Assembly: GCA_037482015.1 (NCBI GenBank)
Contig: JBBFKT010000009.1
Coordinates: forward strand, 1-64,000
DNA from: Thermodesulforhabdaceae bacterium
GTDB taxonomy: Bacteria; Desulfobacterota; Syntrophobacteria; Syntrophobacterales; Thermodesulforhabdaceae
DNA: 64,000 nucleotides
Direction: 5' to 3'
Part shown: positions 16,578-24,787 of the stretch, one piece after another
Layout: each line of letters starts with the position of its first letter
Position numbering within the stretch: the first letter of the stretch is position 1
Notes under the pieces: generated by a model
Databases searched by the model: none
The model's input: only the letters and a program-made list of their open reading frames with translations
What the model was told of the DNA's origin: nothing
Position numbers and translations under genes: made by a program

Positions 16578-17462
16578 TCATTTACGAAGTGTATTACTGG
16601 CAGAAACTTTTATAATCTGCTCCAGCTTCTCGATTTTCTCGTTTAGCTTTGCAAGAAGATTTTGAATTTCTTCAATACCTCGAACCTGGGAAGTCTCCAA
16701 CCTAGGCAGAACTTCGTCATAAACCAGGTTATCAAGGTGCATCAAATAAAGTTGAACAAATCGATTAGCAACAAAACCAAATCCTATAACCACAAGGCCG
16801 AAATAAAAAATATGAACGAAAATTCTGAAACTGGAAGAAAAGTATGTCCAGAGGTTATTAACCGCAGACTGGCCACTAACAATCGTTGTCGTGTATTTGT
16901 AAAACACAAACAGACTAAGAAACCACGATGTAAGAACCGAAACAGCGACAAAGAATTTTACCAGCTTCCATGGAAAAGTTAGCATACGGCGGTCGCCTTC
17001 TGCCAGAAATCGTTGCCGCTGATCAAAGAGCGCTATAGACGGCAGGCTATTTTGGCTTTTTGGGCTATTTGAAAGCAAGCAAGCAACACGTCTAAAGGGG
17101 TGAAGTAAAGTTCTGAAGCCGTCTGTAACGGGGACAGCGGTTATATGGTCAGTGTCGTTATATTTATTTATGGTTCGACTCACAAATAAGCACCCTAACC
17201 ATTGAGAAAAAGCCCATAGTGCCTGTAAAGCTCCTGCTACGAGACCAGTGCCAAGGAAAAACATAATTAAAAACCCCCAGGGGGACTTTTGCCTTATCCA
17301 GGAAAAATCCCACCACAGGGTCTTTTTGCCTAACGAAAGCCAACCTAAATTGGACGTTGCCAGGAAATGTCCCAGCAAGGCACCAATAACAAAAGCGATG
17401 GTCAGTCCCAGAAGACCTTCAACCAGAAGGTAAGTATAGTAGCGTCGGATTGAAAAGTTCAT
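16578..17462 (-). CDS. Four-helix membrane protein with C-terminal coiled coil
   Basis: The 294-residue protein has hydrophobic segments near residues 12-32, 60-88, 168-190 and 212-235, a soluble loop between the second and third, and a Leu/Glu/Lys-rich coiled coil at the end (IQNLLAKLNEKIEKLEQII). I recognise no family. It is co-directional and close to the DciA-like gene. Confidence 0.65.
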   Translation of the reverse strand: MNFSIRRYYTYLLVEGLLGLTIAFVIGALLGHFLATSNLGWLSLGKKTLWWDFSWIRQKSPWGFLIMFFLGTGLVAGALQALWAFSQWLGCLFVSRTINKYNDTDHITAVPVTDGFRTLLHPFRRVACLLSNSPKSQNSLPSIALFDQRQRFLAEGDRRMLTFPWKLVKFFVAVSVLTSWFLSLFVFYKYTTTIVSGQSAVNNLWTYFSSSFRIFVHIFYFGLVVIGFGFVANRFVQLYLMHLDNLVYDEVLPRLETSQVRGIEEIQNLLAKLNEKIEKLEQIIKVSASNTLRK

Positions 17463-17519
17463 TTCTTCTTTCCAGGCAGTTTTTAATTCTTTCTAGCACA
17501 AATCCAACAACCATAACAT

Positions 17520-17546
17520 AAAGGGCGAAAAATTCTTTCGCCCTTT
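17520..17546 (-). terminator. Terminator after the acyl-CoA oxidation cluster
   Basis: AAAGGGCGAAA (17520-17530) pairs perfectly with TTTCGCCCTTT (17536-17546) around a five-base loop, flanked by A/T runs on both sides. It lies 58 bases past the stop of the HMG-CoA-lyase-like gene and may work in both directions. Confidence 0.8.
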
Positions 17547-17603
17547 ATATATCATGATAACCTTCTGGTTAAAAGGTATCTTTTAAGTTCAGCCTAGCTT
17601 GGC

Positions 17604-18623
17604 CTACTCTCTACCTGTCATCTCCTTTGGGATACGGCCTGTTTTAATACATTCTGACCTAAGTCTGCGTCCCACAATTCTTTCCACCATTCGTCCGATG
17701 TTCAACACACGATCGACATCGACACCAGTGTCAATCCCCATTTCATCCATCATCACAACCATATCTTCTGTGGACACGAGTCCAACAATAGAAGGATCTC
17801 GGTAATAATATTCTCCTGTTCCGCCCACTGGCACTCCATCCACAAAGTTTGCCGGCTGTCCTCCAATGCCTCCCATGGTGGATTCGAACCTGATAACACC
17901 AGCAAGAAGAGCTGCCAGCACATTAGCCAATCCCCAGCCTCTGGTGGTGTGGAAGTGAGCAATGTGTTTCATAGGATCTGGAATAGCATCAAGCAACATA
18001 GAAAAATACTCGTAAACTCTATCAGGTGAGGCGGAACCATCATGGTCAGCATGCTCAACGTCGTCTGCTCCCATATCTAGCCATCTTTTAGTAAATTCGA
18101 TAGCCTTTTTCATTTCAGTGCGCCCAGTAATGGGACATCCCCATATGGTGCTGACTGTGCCGTTTATTTTCATTCCCGCATCTTTTACCTTCGGGAACCA
18201 CTCTTCGCACATCTTCCAGTATTCGTCCAGCGTAGTACCGGAATTTACCTTATGATGAGCTTCACTCGTGGAAACCATGACCAGAATTCTATCCGGTCCC
18301 CATCCTTCCTGTCTTGCTTTTATAGCTCTTTCGATAGCTTGTTCTCGAATCGTAACGGTTGTAATTTCCACTTCCGGAAGCAAATGTTTAACTCTCTTGC
18401 TATTTCTTAGCCTCTTAAGAAGTTCCTCTGCATCCTTAAACTGAGGCATTCGCTTTGGATTACCAAGATTTGTCAACTCAATGTGTTTGAATCCTGCAAG
18501 AATGAGTTCTTCTGCAACCCAGAGCTTAGCATCGGTGGGGATGAATTTTTCTTCGTGCTGGAAGCCATCTCGAACGGTAATGTCCCCAATCACAACCTTT
18601 TTTGGATAATTCAACTTGGCCAT
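17604..18623 (-). CDS. HMG-CoA-lyase-like DRE-TIM metallolyase (atypical active site)
   Basis: The 339-residue protein has the RDGFQ start of DRE-TIM metallolyases, the HFH metal-binding pair and the general layout of HMG-CoA lyase (GADDVEH, TMGGIGGQP, VSTEDMVVMMDEMGIDTGVD). However the catalytic Cys of the usual GGCP loop is Gln here (GGQP), the HDTYG motif reads HTTRG, and the following GN is GE. It may therefore cleave or condense a different acyl-CoA. It lies 11 bases after the carboxyltransferase gene, in the position HMG-CoA lyase holds in leucine clusters. Confidence 0.7.
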   Translation of the reverse strand: MAKLNYPKKVVIGDITVRDGFQHEEKFIPTDAKLWVAEELILAGFKHIELTNLGNPKRMPQFKDAEELLKRLRNSKRVKHLLPEVEITTVTIREQAIERAIKARQEGWGPDRILVMVSTSEAHHKVNSGTTLDEYWKMCEEWFPKVKDAGMKINGTVSTIWGCPITGRTEMKKAIEFTKRWLDMGADDVEHADHDGSASPDRVYEYFSMLLDAIPDPMKHIAHFHTTRGWGLANVLAALLAGVIRFESTMGGIGGQPANFVDGVPVGGTGEYYYRDPSIVGLVSTEDMVVMMDEMGIDTGVDVDRVLNIGRMVERIVGRRLRSECIKTGRIPKEMTGRE

Positions 18624-18634
18624 AGTTTACCCTC

Positions 18635-20239
18635 CTAAAATCTAAGATTACCGAAAGACGGTTCGCCGATCGGTTTCAACAGGCTCACCTCAAAGGCGAA
18701 AGCGAGCCAATCTCTAATTTCTCTAAATTTTAAGACTCTATCGTTTAACAGGCGAGCACCACAGAAGAAGGGATGAGCTTCCCCATCGTATTTTTCGATC
18801 ATCTTTTCTCTAAAAGCCTGCTTTTCTCCTTCTGTCATGGGGTTGCCTTCAGATTCTCTTTTACGCTCTTCGATCGACAGTAACACCTCCGCCGCCGATC
18901 TACCGCTCATAACCGATGTTCTAGCTCGCATTGTAGAAAAGAGAAAGTGGGGGCGATAGGCTCGACCACACATACCGTAGTTTGCAGCTCCATTATCGGG
19001 ACCTATAACAAGTTGAATGCGAGGAACCTGAGCGCATGAAACCGCTCGCACCATATCAGCTCCGTATTTACCAATTCCCATGTGCTCCGATTCTGAACCA
19101 ACCATGTAACCGGGCGAACTTTGGATGAACAAAAGGGGTATTTTCTCGTAGCTACATCGAATAATCCACTCTGTCGCTTTCCTTGCCGCTTCAACAAAGA
19201 TAATACCAAGTCCATTTGCAGCGATTACTCCAACGGGAATACCTCTTATGCGAATCTTTCCCGTAACAATGTTATCGCCGCGGCCGGGAGCATAGTTTTT
19301 CTTGTATTCGACAAAATGGCTGTCATCCGCTATTGCCTGGATAAAAGCCCGCACATTGATGCCCTGATGAATTTTGGCAGGAAGAATTTCGTAAATAGTT
19401 TCAACAGGCACACGTGGAGGTGTCTCTTCATAGCGGTGAACGTGGATTTTTTGAGGCGGCTCCATCGAAAGAATTTCCCTTACTTTTTCAACAGCCTCAT
19501 CCTGAGTGCGACAAAAGTAATCGGCACCACCAGAAATTTGAGTATGGACTCGAGCTCCACCCAAATCTTCTGCCGATATAACCTCTCCCGTTGCCGCTTT
19601 TACAAGGGGTGGTCCCCCAAGGAAGGAATAGGCAAGCTTATCTATCATTACCGCCTGACAAGCCATAAAGACTATGTAGGCTCCTCCTGCGGTGTTGCCT
19701 CCCGTGCTGAGGGTAATCTGCTTAAGTCCCTTAGCGGACATTCTCGCCATGTTGTAAAACATCGATCCAAAATGACCGTCATCGGGGAAGACATCCGCCT
19801 GCATGGGAAGGTAAGCTCCACCTGAATCGGCAATATACACGCAGTTTAAACCACACTGTTCAGCTATTGCTTGGGCTCTCATATGTTTTTTCAGAGTGAT
19901 CGGGAAATAGGTGCCAGCCTTTACTCTACTGTCGTTTGCAATAATCATAGTCCAATTACCGTGGATCTTTCCAATGCCGGTCACAATACCACCACAGGGG
20001 ACATCTTCCACATCGGGATAATTCATTCCAAATCCAGCTATAACTCCCAGTTCGTAAAACTCCGTTCCTTCGTCTATAAGCTTTTGTATGAGCTGGCGCA
20101 CCGGTTGTTTGCCCTGCTTCGCAAGCCGCTGAACAGCAGCTTCTCCGCCGGGCCACATAGCCCGATACATTAACTCATCAAGCTTTAGCTCTTCCTCCTC
20201 CCAGAAGCGCCTGTTCTCAGCTCTTTCTTCCGGCGTCAT
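18635..20239 (-). CDS. Acyl-CoA carboxylase carboxyltransferase (MCC beta-like)
   Basis: The 534-residue protein is a biotin-dependent carboxyltransferase with both crotonase-fold halves: SGGAYLPMQADVFPDDGHFG and STGGNTAGGAYIVFMA in the N half, SSPGYMVGSESEHMGIGKYGADMV and GPDNGAANYGMCGRAY in the C half. These resemble methylcrotonyl-CoA carboxylase beta, but after PHFLFS the usual WPNARISVMGG reads TMRARTSVMSG. It would move CO2 from biotin to an enoyl- or acyl-CoA. No biotin carboxylase or carrier gene is in the window, so the partner must be elsewhere. Confidence 0.8.
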   Translation of the reverse strand: MTPEERAENRRFWEEEELKLDELMYRAMWPGGEAAVQRLAKQGKQPVRQLIQKLIDEGTEFYELGVIAGFGMNYPDVEDVPCGGIVTGIGKIHGNWTMIIANDSRVKAGTYFPITLKKHMRAQAIAEQCGLNCVYIADSGGAYLPMQADVFPDDGHFGSMFYNMARMSAKGLKQITLSTGGNTAGGAYIVFMACQAVMIDKLAYSFLGGPPLVKAATGEVISAEDLGGARVHTQISGGADYFCRTQDEAVEKVREILSMEPPQKIHVHRYEETPPRVPVETIYEILPAKIHQGINVRAFIQAIADDSHFVEYKKNYAPGRGDNIVTGKIRIRGIPVGVIAANGLGIIFVEAARKATEWIIRCSYEKIPLLFIQSSPGYMVGSESEHMGIGKYGADMVRAVSCAQVPRIQLVIGPDNGAANYGMCGRAYRPHFLFSTMRARTSVMSGRSAAEVLLSIEERKRESEGNPMTEGEKQAFREKMIEKYDGEAHPFFCGARLLNDRVLKFREIRDWLAFAFEVSLLKPIGEPSFGNLRF

Positions 20240-20402
20240 ATAGGATCACTCCTTTATACGGATAAAATTTTCGGCGTGAGCGACCGCATCTAAAAAATCT
20301 CTCACTTTAATTTCATAAGGAGATAGCATGCTGCATAGTAGCGCGTATCAGCAACAAAGGTGATAAGTGAGAGACTCAAAGCAAAAACTCAGCATATACT
20401 CA

Positions 20403-21188
20403 CTACTTACCCTTATAAACCGGTTTCCGCTTTTCCTGAAAGGCTTTCAACCCTTCTAATCGGTCTTCAGTTGGAATCGTAATCCAGTATGCGTTTGATT
20501 CGATAGCAAGTCCTGTATGAATATCTACTTCAAGCCCGTAATTTATGGCGTATTTTGCCTGTTGGATAGCGATAGGACCAGTTTCACAAATCATAGCCGC
20601 CATAGAAAGACATTCTTCAATAAGTTTTTCTGGGGGACATATTTTATTGACTAGCCCAATCTGGAGAGCCTCCTGAGCATCCACGCGGCGACCGGTAAAA
20701 ATCAACTCTTTAGCCTTGCCTCGACCCACAAGCCTGGGAAGACGCTGAGTGCCACCTGCTCCCGGGATAATAGCAAGACGGGTCTCTGTAAGTCCCATAG
20801 TTGCAGTGGTGGATGCGATGCGAATATCACAAGCAAGAGCCAGCTCAGTGCCGCCTCCAAGAGCAATACCATTCACGGCAGCAATAACCGGTTTGCTCAT
20901 AAATTCAATGAAAGTAAAAAGATTCCTTATAGTGAAAATAAATTCTCTCACCTGATCTTCCGTGAGAGTAGCCCGTTCTTTCAGGTCAGCGCCAGCACAA
21001 AAAGCCTTATCCCCCGCCCCCGTAATGATCACTACTCGCACATCTCGATCAAAATGAAGAGCTTCCACTTTTTCCTTCAAAGCCCTCAACATAGGGAAAT
21101 TAAAAGAGTTCATCACCTCGGGACGGTTTAGAGTAAGAATTACAACCTGATCTCTTCTTTCTTCCAACACTAAAGGTTGTTCCATCAT
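20403..21188 (-). CDS. Enoyl-CoA hydratase (methylglutaconyl-CoA hydratase-like)
   Basis: A 261-residue crotonase. The oxyanion-hole sequences AFCAGADLKE and GIALGGGTELALACD and the catalytic glutamates (in GGGTE and in ETRLAIIPGAGGTQRLPR) are all present. The IIPGAGGTQRLPR stretch is close to AUH-type 3-methylglutaconyl-CoA hydratases. Context, next to an isovaleryl-CoA-type dehydrogenase and an MCC-like carboxylase, supports that step of leucine oxidation. There is a 163-base gap to the carboxyltransferase gene, so transcription may be partly separate. Confidence 0.85.
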   Translation of the reverse strand: MMEQPLVLEERRDQVVILTLNRPEVMNSFNFPMLRALKEKVEALHFDRDVRVVIITGAGDKAFCAGADLKERATLTEDQVREFIFTIRNLFTFIEFMSKPVIAAVNGIALGGGTELALACDIRIASTTATMGLTETRLAIIPGAGGTQRLPRLVGRGKAKELIFTGRRVDAQEALQIGLVNKICPPEKLIEECLSMAAMICETGPIAIQQAKYAINYGLEVDIHTGLAIESNAYWITIPTEDRLEGLKAFQEKRKPVYKGK

Positions 21189-21253
21189 TTGCCCCCTTCT
21201 TTTAACAATTGAAAAATCTTGGGCATAACGCTACTTCACATCAGAAAGAAGAA

Positions 21254-22438
21254 TTAACGCTGAGCCTTTCTAGCAAAGGCTTCTCTTGTAAGTTCGCGAG
21301 CTACAATGATACGGCGGATTTCATTTGTTCCAGCGCCGATTTCGTAAAGTTTTGCATCTCGCCACAGATTTTGAACAGGGAACTCAAGACAGTAGCCATA
21401 ACCGCCATGAATCTGAACAGCCTGATTACAAACCCATGTGGCGGTTTCCGAAGCAAAAAGAACTGCCGATGCAGCCATCTTGGTAAGTTCCGTTCCTTTA
21501 CCACCTCGAGGAGATTTCTGAGCAAGATCGGCGGCACGATAGACAAGAAGCCTCGCTGCTTCGGTCCTGGCATACATATCAGCCAACTTCTGCTGGATCA
21601 TCTGGAAATTTGCGATAAGCTGCCCGAATTGTTCTCGTTCTACAGCATACTGAATCGCATATTCCAGAGCCTGTTCAGCCATACCGATGCTTCCACCGGC
21701 GAGCACAATTCGTTCTACGTCAAGTCCGCTGGTCATAACATGAACTCCCATATTCTCCTGCCCCACAAGATTTTCCGCCGGAACTTCGCAGTTATCAAAA
21801 ACCAACTCGCCTGTTGGCGATCCCCGCATGCCGCACTTTCGGATCTTTCTCGAAACAGAAAAACCGGGAAAATCTTTTTCTACAATAAAAGCTGAAATGC
21901 CCTTTGCTCCCAGTTCTGGTTGAGTCTTTGCATAAACAAGAAAGATATCCGCCACGGGACCATTGGTGATGAAGATCTTGGTGCCGTTAAGAATATATTT
22001 ATCGCCCTTTTTAACCGCTCTAGTCCTGATGCTCATGGCATCTGAACCAGCGTTTGGTTCGGTTAGAGCAAGGGCTCCTATCTTTTCGCCTCGAATCATG
22101 GGAGGTAGATACTTTTCTTTGAGATACTCATTGGCGTTACGGTGAATGTTGTGAGCACAGAGATTGGAGTGAGCTGCATAAGTCATAGCAAGACCAGGAG
22201 CAAAACGGCTCATCTGCTCCACAACAAGCGTCTGAGTCAAAACGTCGCTTCCTAAACCACCATATTTTTCATCAATGGTTATTCCTAAAATGCCAATTTC
22301 TGCGCATTTCTTGAAGAAATCGGGTGGAAACCAATCTTCTTCGTCAACCTTCTCCTGAATAGGGGCAAGCTCTTTAAGAGCCCATTTATAAACCATGTCT
22401 CTCATCATCTTTTGTTCTTCGGTCAACTCGAAATCCAT
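21254..22438 (-). CDS. Isovaleryl-CoA dehydrogenase-type acyl-CoA dehydrogenase
   Basis: The 394-residue flavoprotein has the standard fold (ALTEPNAGSD, KIFITNG, QIHGGYGY). Two residues point to the isovaleryl subtype: Glu242 in GLDVERIVLAGG, where isovaleryl-CoA dehydrogenase keeps its base, and Gly at about 368 in EIGAGT, where other family members have the catalytic Glu (YEGT). It would pass electrons to ETF, which is not in the window. It heads the cluster and has GGGAGGAAAATGAA before the ATG. Confidence 0.85.
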   Translation of the reverse strand: MDFELTEEQKMMRDMVYKWALKELAPIQEKVDEEDWFPPDFFKKCAEIGILGITIDEKYGGLGSDVLTQTLVVEQMSRFAPGLAMTYAAHSNLCAHNIHRNANEYLKEKYLPPMIRGEKIGALALTEPNAGSDAMSIRTRAVKKGDKYILNGTKIFITNGPVADIFLVYAKTQPELGAKGISAFIVEKDFPGFSVSRKIRKCGMRGSPTGELVFDNCEVPAENLVGQENMGVHVMTSGLDVERIVLAGGSIGMAEQALEYAIQYAVEREQFGQLIANFQMIQQKLADMYARTEAARLLVYRAADLAQKSPRGGKGTELTKMAASAVLFASETATWVCNQAVQIHGGYGYCLEFPVQNLWRDAKLYEIGAGTNEIRRIIVARELTREAFARKAQR

Positions 22439-22680
22439 TTCATTTTCCTCCCTTTTCTGGAAACCTGTTCATCTAAAAGAACATCAAGATACCAAGCTTA
22501 GATTCGCCTTTAGACAGAAGGAAAAACCTAAAACCCGAAATACAATTGTCACTTAGATTTCTAAAAGAAAGCGGGTTGCCTGTCAATGATATAATCAAAT
22601 TATTTTTGATAATCTAAAATCCCCAAAACAAGCTAAAGCTGAAATAAGGGGATTAGAAGAAAGGTTTGAATCGATGCAAA

Positions 22681-23838
22681 CTAAGTCGGCTGAGGTTTTT
22701 TCAAAAAAAGGGACGCTGCCGAGTAAAGACAGTCCGTCCCAATTTTCATCGTCTTTTTTACCGCATTGTCGAGCAGTGCAGGAAGTCCACCTTTTTCATC
22801 TGGGCTAAACCCAAAAACTCTTTTCCAGACTGAACTATTTTCCATGCAAAGATATACGCACACATCTGGAGCAAAAGATCGAATCCGATCCAGCATAAAC
22901 CGATAAAGTTTTACTCGAATGTCCACAAAATACCGCTTTTTCCCATCGGGGCTAGAAACAAATTCGCCGCTTATGAGTCTCCACCTGGGTTTATTGCTTA
23001 AAACTTTCTCTTTCAATTCCGGCATAAACCTGAAAGCTCCCAGGCTGATATAGACTATTCGATCCGGGGGAATATTTTCAAAAAGCCTTTTTACTGTGAA
23101 ATCATATTCGTCCTCCCAACCCGGGAAGAAAAACAAGGGATCAAAGTGAAAACCAAGAAAATAACCCCAATCCAAACACTTAAGGGCCGCATCAAGGCGT
23201 TGATCAAGAGTAGCGGCTTTTTCTTCCTCGTGAATTGAAATGGATGGAGCGTTCAAAGACCAGCTAACTATGGTGTGTCCACTATGATCAAGGTGTTTCA
23301 GTCGATCAACGAAAAGGGTTTTTGTCTTGAGTTCCAGCACGGCATTGGGCTGGCGGGCAAAAAAAGGGACAACTTGTTCGGAATATCCAATCCAGGGATC
23401 GAGAAGAAGTGAATCCGTAAACTCCCCAGTTCCAACTCGAAATAACGTATTTCGGTGCTGGTTTAAAATTTTTCCCACTTCATCAAACATTTCATCTAAG
23501 TTCCCGAATATTTTAAGGTAAGGCTGGTTCAGGTAGGCTTGAAGAATGCAGTAGGTGCAATTTAGAGAACAATTTTCAGCAAAATGAAGAATGGTGTAAC
23601 CACAACAGTGGTAGAATCTGGTAGCCGGGCAGGATCTCAAAAACCGTCCTTTAAACCTGACAACCAGCAAAGTTCTAGAAGGGTCTTTGGGTGTGATATA
23701 TTTCCAGTCTAATTCGGAAGGGATAACGTGAAAATCGGCTGAAGGTAGAGTCTTATGCAGTTCTCTTAATAAGGGACTTTCAAGGACCGGCTCTTCTACA
23801 AAAATTTCATCGTAAGACTGGTTATTCTCGGTCGCCAT
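22681..23838 (-). CDS. Spore photoproduct lyase-like radical SAM protein
   Basis: The 385-residue protein has a radical SAM cluster motif Cys90-x3-Cys94-x2-Cys97 followed by LQAYLNQPYLKIFGN, as in the SPL family that repairs UV thymine dimers in spores. By eye-alignment the hydrogen-donor Cys of B. subtilis SPL (ACTSDIVGID) corresponds to Phe here (EFTDSLLLD), so chemistry may differ. Nothing else in the window suggests sporulation. The start overlaps the ParB-like gene by 17 bases, so the two are translationally coupled. Confidence 0.8.
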   Translation of the reverse strand: MATENNQSYDEIFVEEPVLESPLLRELHKTLPSADFHVIPSELDWKYITPKDPSRTLLVVRFKGRFLRSCPATRFYHCCGYTILHFAENCSLNCTYCILQAYLNQPYLKIFGNLDEMFDEVGKILNQHRNTLFRVGTGEFTDSLLLDPWIGYSEQVVPFFARQPNAVLELKTKTLFVDRLKHLDHSGHTIVSWSLNAPSISIHEEEKAATLDQRLDAALKCLDWGYFLGFHFDPLFFFPGWEDEYDFTVKRLFENIPPDRIVYISLGAFRFMPELKEKVLSNKPRWRLISGEFVSSPDGKKRYFVDIRVKLYRFMLDRIRSFAPDVCVYLCMENSSVWKRVFGFSPDEKGGLPALLDNAVKKTMKIGTDCLYSAASLFLKKPQPT

Positions 23839-24787
23839 AGCACATGATTTTCAGGACTTCCGGAGTGATTTTTTCGCTTATGGCTTTAAATTTAGTCATC
23901 AAATCTTCAGGCTTGGTGAAACTAATCTTAACCTCCCAATCGTCTCCCTCAAACTGGTCTGGCGGTGTAAAGACAACTCCTTGGGGAAGTTTAAGAGATT
24001 CGACAAACTGTCGGAAGCTGGCTTCTCTTGCGGCCAAATGTGGAAAAAGGCGATTTTTGAAAAAGTTTCTAATACGTTCGGTTTTCTGTCTGGCATTAAG
24101 AGTAGTGTCAAAGATAATAGACGTAATTTCTGAAGATGTTAGAACATCAGCCGGTGATATATTTTGCTGTCGAGCCATGTCTTCAAGATAATCCAGAATT
24201 TCCCGCTGAAGACTTACTGAACATTGAATCTGATTAAACATTCTGAGAACTTCCCTTTTTGACCTTTCATCCCAAAGAGACAGTCTTATAGCCACTTTAT
24301 CATCAATGATTCCAGTGCGTATTGCCTGTCGAAAATCCTCCGATGCTGTAGCAATTGCTGTAAGACGTTTGTGTAAGTCAGGCTTAAGAGGTAACCTCAA
24401 GATCGGAAAGAATAACTGTTCTACTTCCCGAACTGAGTAAAACTGCAAGAGTTTTTTTACAATTACGGCCTTTTCTTCAAGATTAAGGGGTCTTTCTGAA
24501 ATTTTTATCAGTATTCTTGCCCTGAGTAGGTCTTCTCTGGGGGTTGAAATTGGAAAAACGATGCAAGGAACATGTATAAGACTCTTATTTTTAGCCCACT
24601 CCCAGCGAACATAACCGTCAACAAGAGCGTAACAATCTGGTTGTTCTTCTAAAACCCACAGGTGAGCCTGAATTCCAGCCAATTCTAGTATTCCAGAAAG
24701 GCGGTTATCCGGCGGAGGGGCGATGTAAAAATAGTCGGAAAAAGCGATCTGACCTAGCGTTAAAAGCTTTATAGAAGAACCCTTCAT
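23822..24787 (-). CDS. ParB-like protein partnered with the SPL-like gene
   Basis: The 321-residue protein begins with a ParB/Srx-type domain (residues about 8-110; DGYVRWEWAKNK resembles the DGxRR nucleotide-binding box, LIKISERPLNLEEKA the following helix). The rest is helical, ending with a compact beta region. It lacks the gene pairing (ParA) and position of chromosome-partition ParB. Its ATG overlaps the stop of the OmpA-fusion gene (ATGA) and its 3' end overlaps the SPL-like gene, so all three are coupled. A DNA-binding or CTP-hydrolysing role is inference. Confidence 0.7.
   Translation of the reverse strand: MKGSSIKLLTLGQIAFSDYFYIAPPPDNRLSGILELAGIQAHLWVLEEQPDCYALVDGYVRWEWAKNKSLIHVPCIVFPISTPREDLLRARILIKISERPLNLEEKAVIVKKLLQFYSVREVEQLFFPILRLPLKPDLHKRLTAIATASEDFRQAIRTGIIDDKVAIRLSLWDERSKREVLRMFNQIQCSVSLQREILDYLEDMARQQNISPADVLTSSEITSIIFDTTLNARQKTERIRNFFKNRLFPHLAAREASFRQFVESLKLPQGVVFTPPDQFEGDDWEVKISFTKPEDLMTKFKAISEKITPEVLKIMCYGDRE

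Noticed and set aside
19121-19825. Long plus-strand frame opposite the carboxyltransferase
   Set aside because: The minus-strand protein is a conserved family; the opposite frame is a shadow.
22681-23838. True spore photoproduct lyase
   Set aside because: The donor Cys seems absent and no sporulation genes are present, so only SPL-like is claimed.
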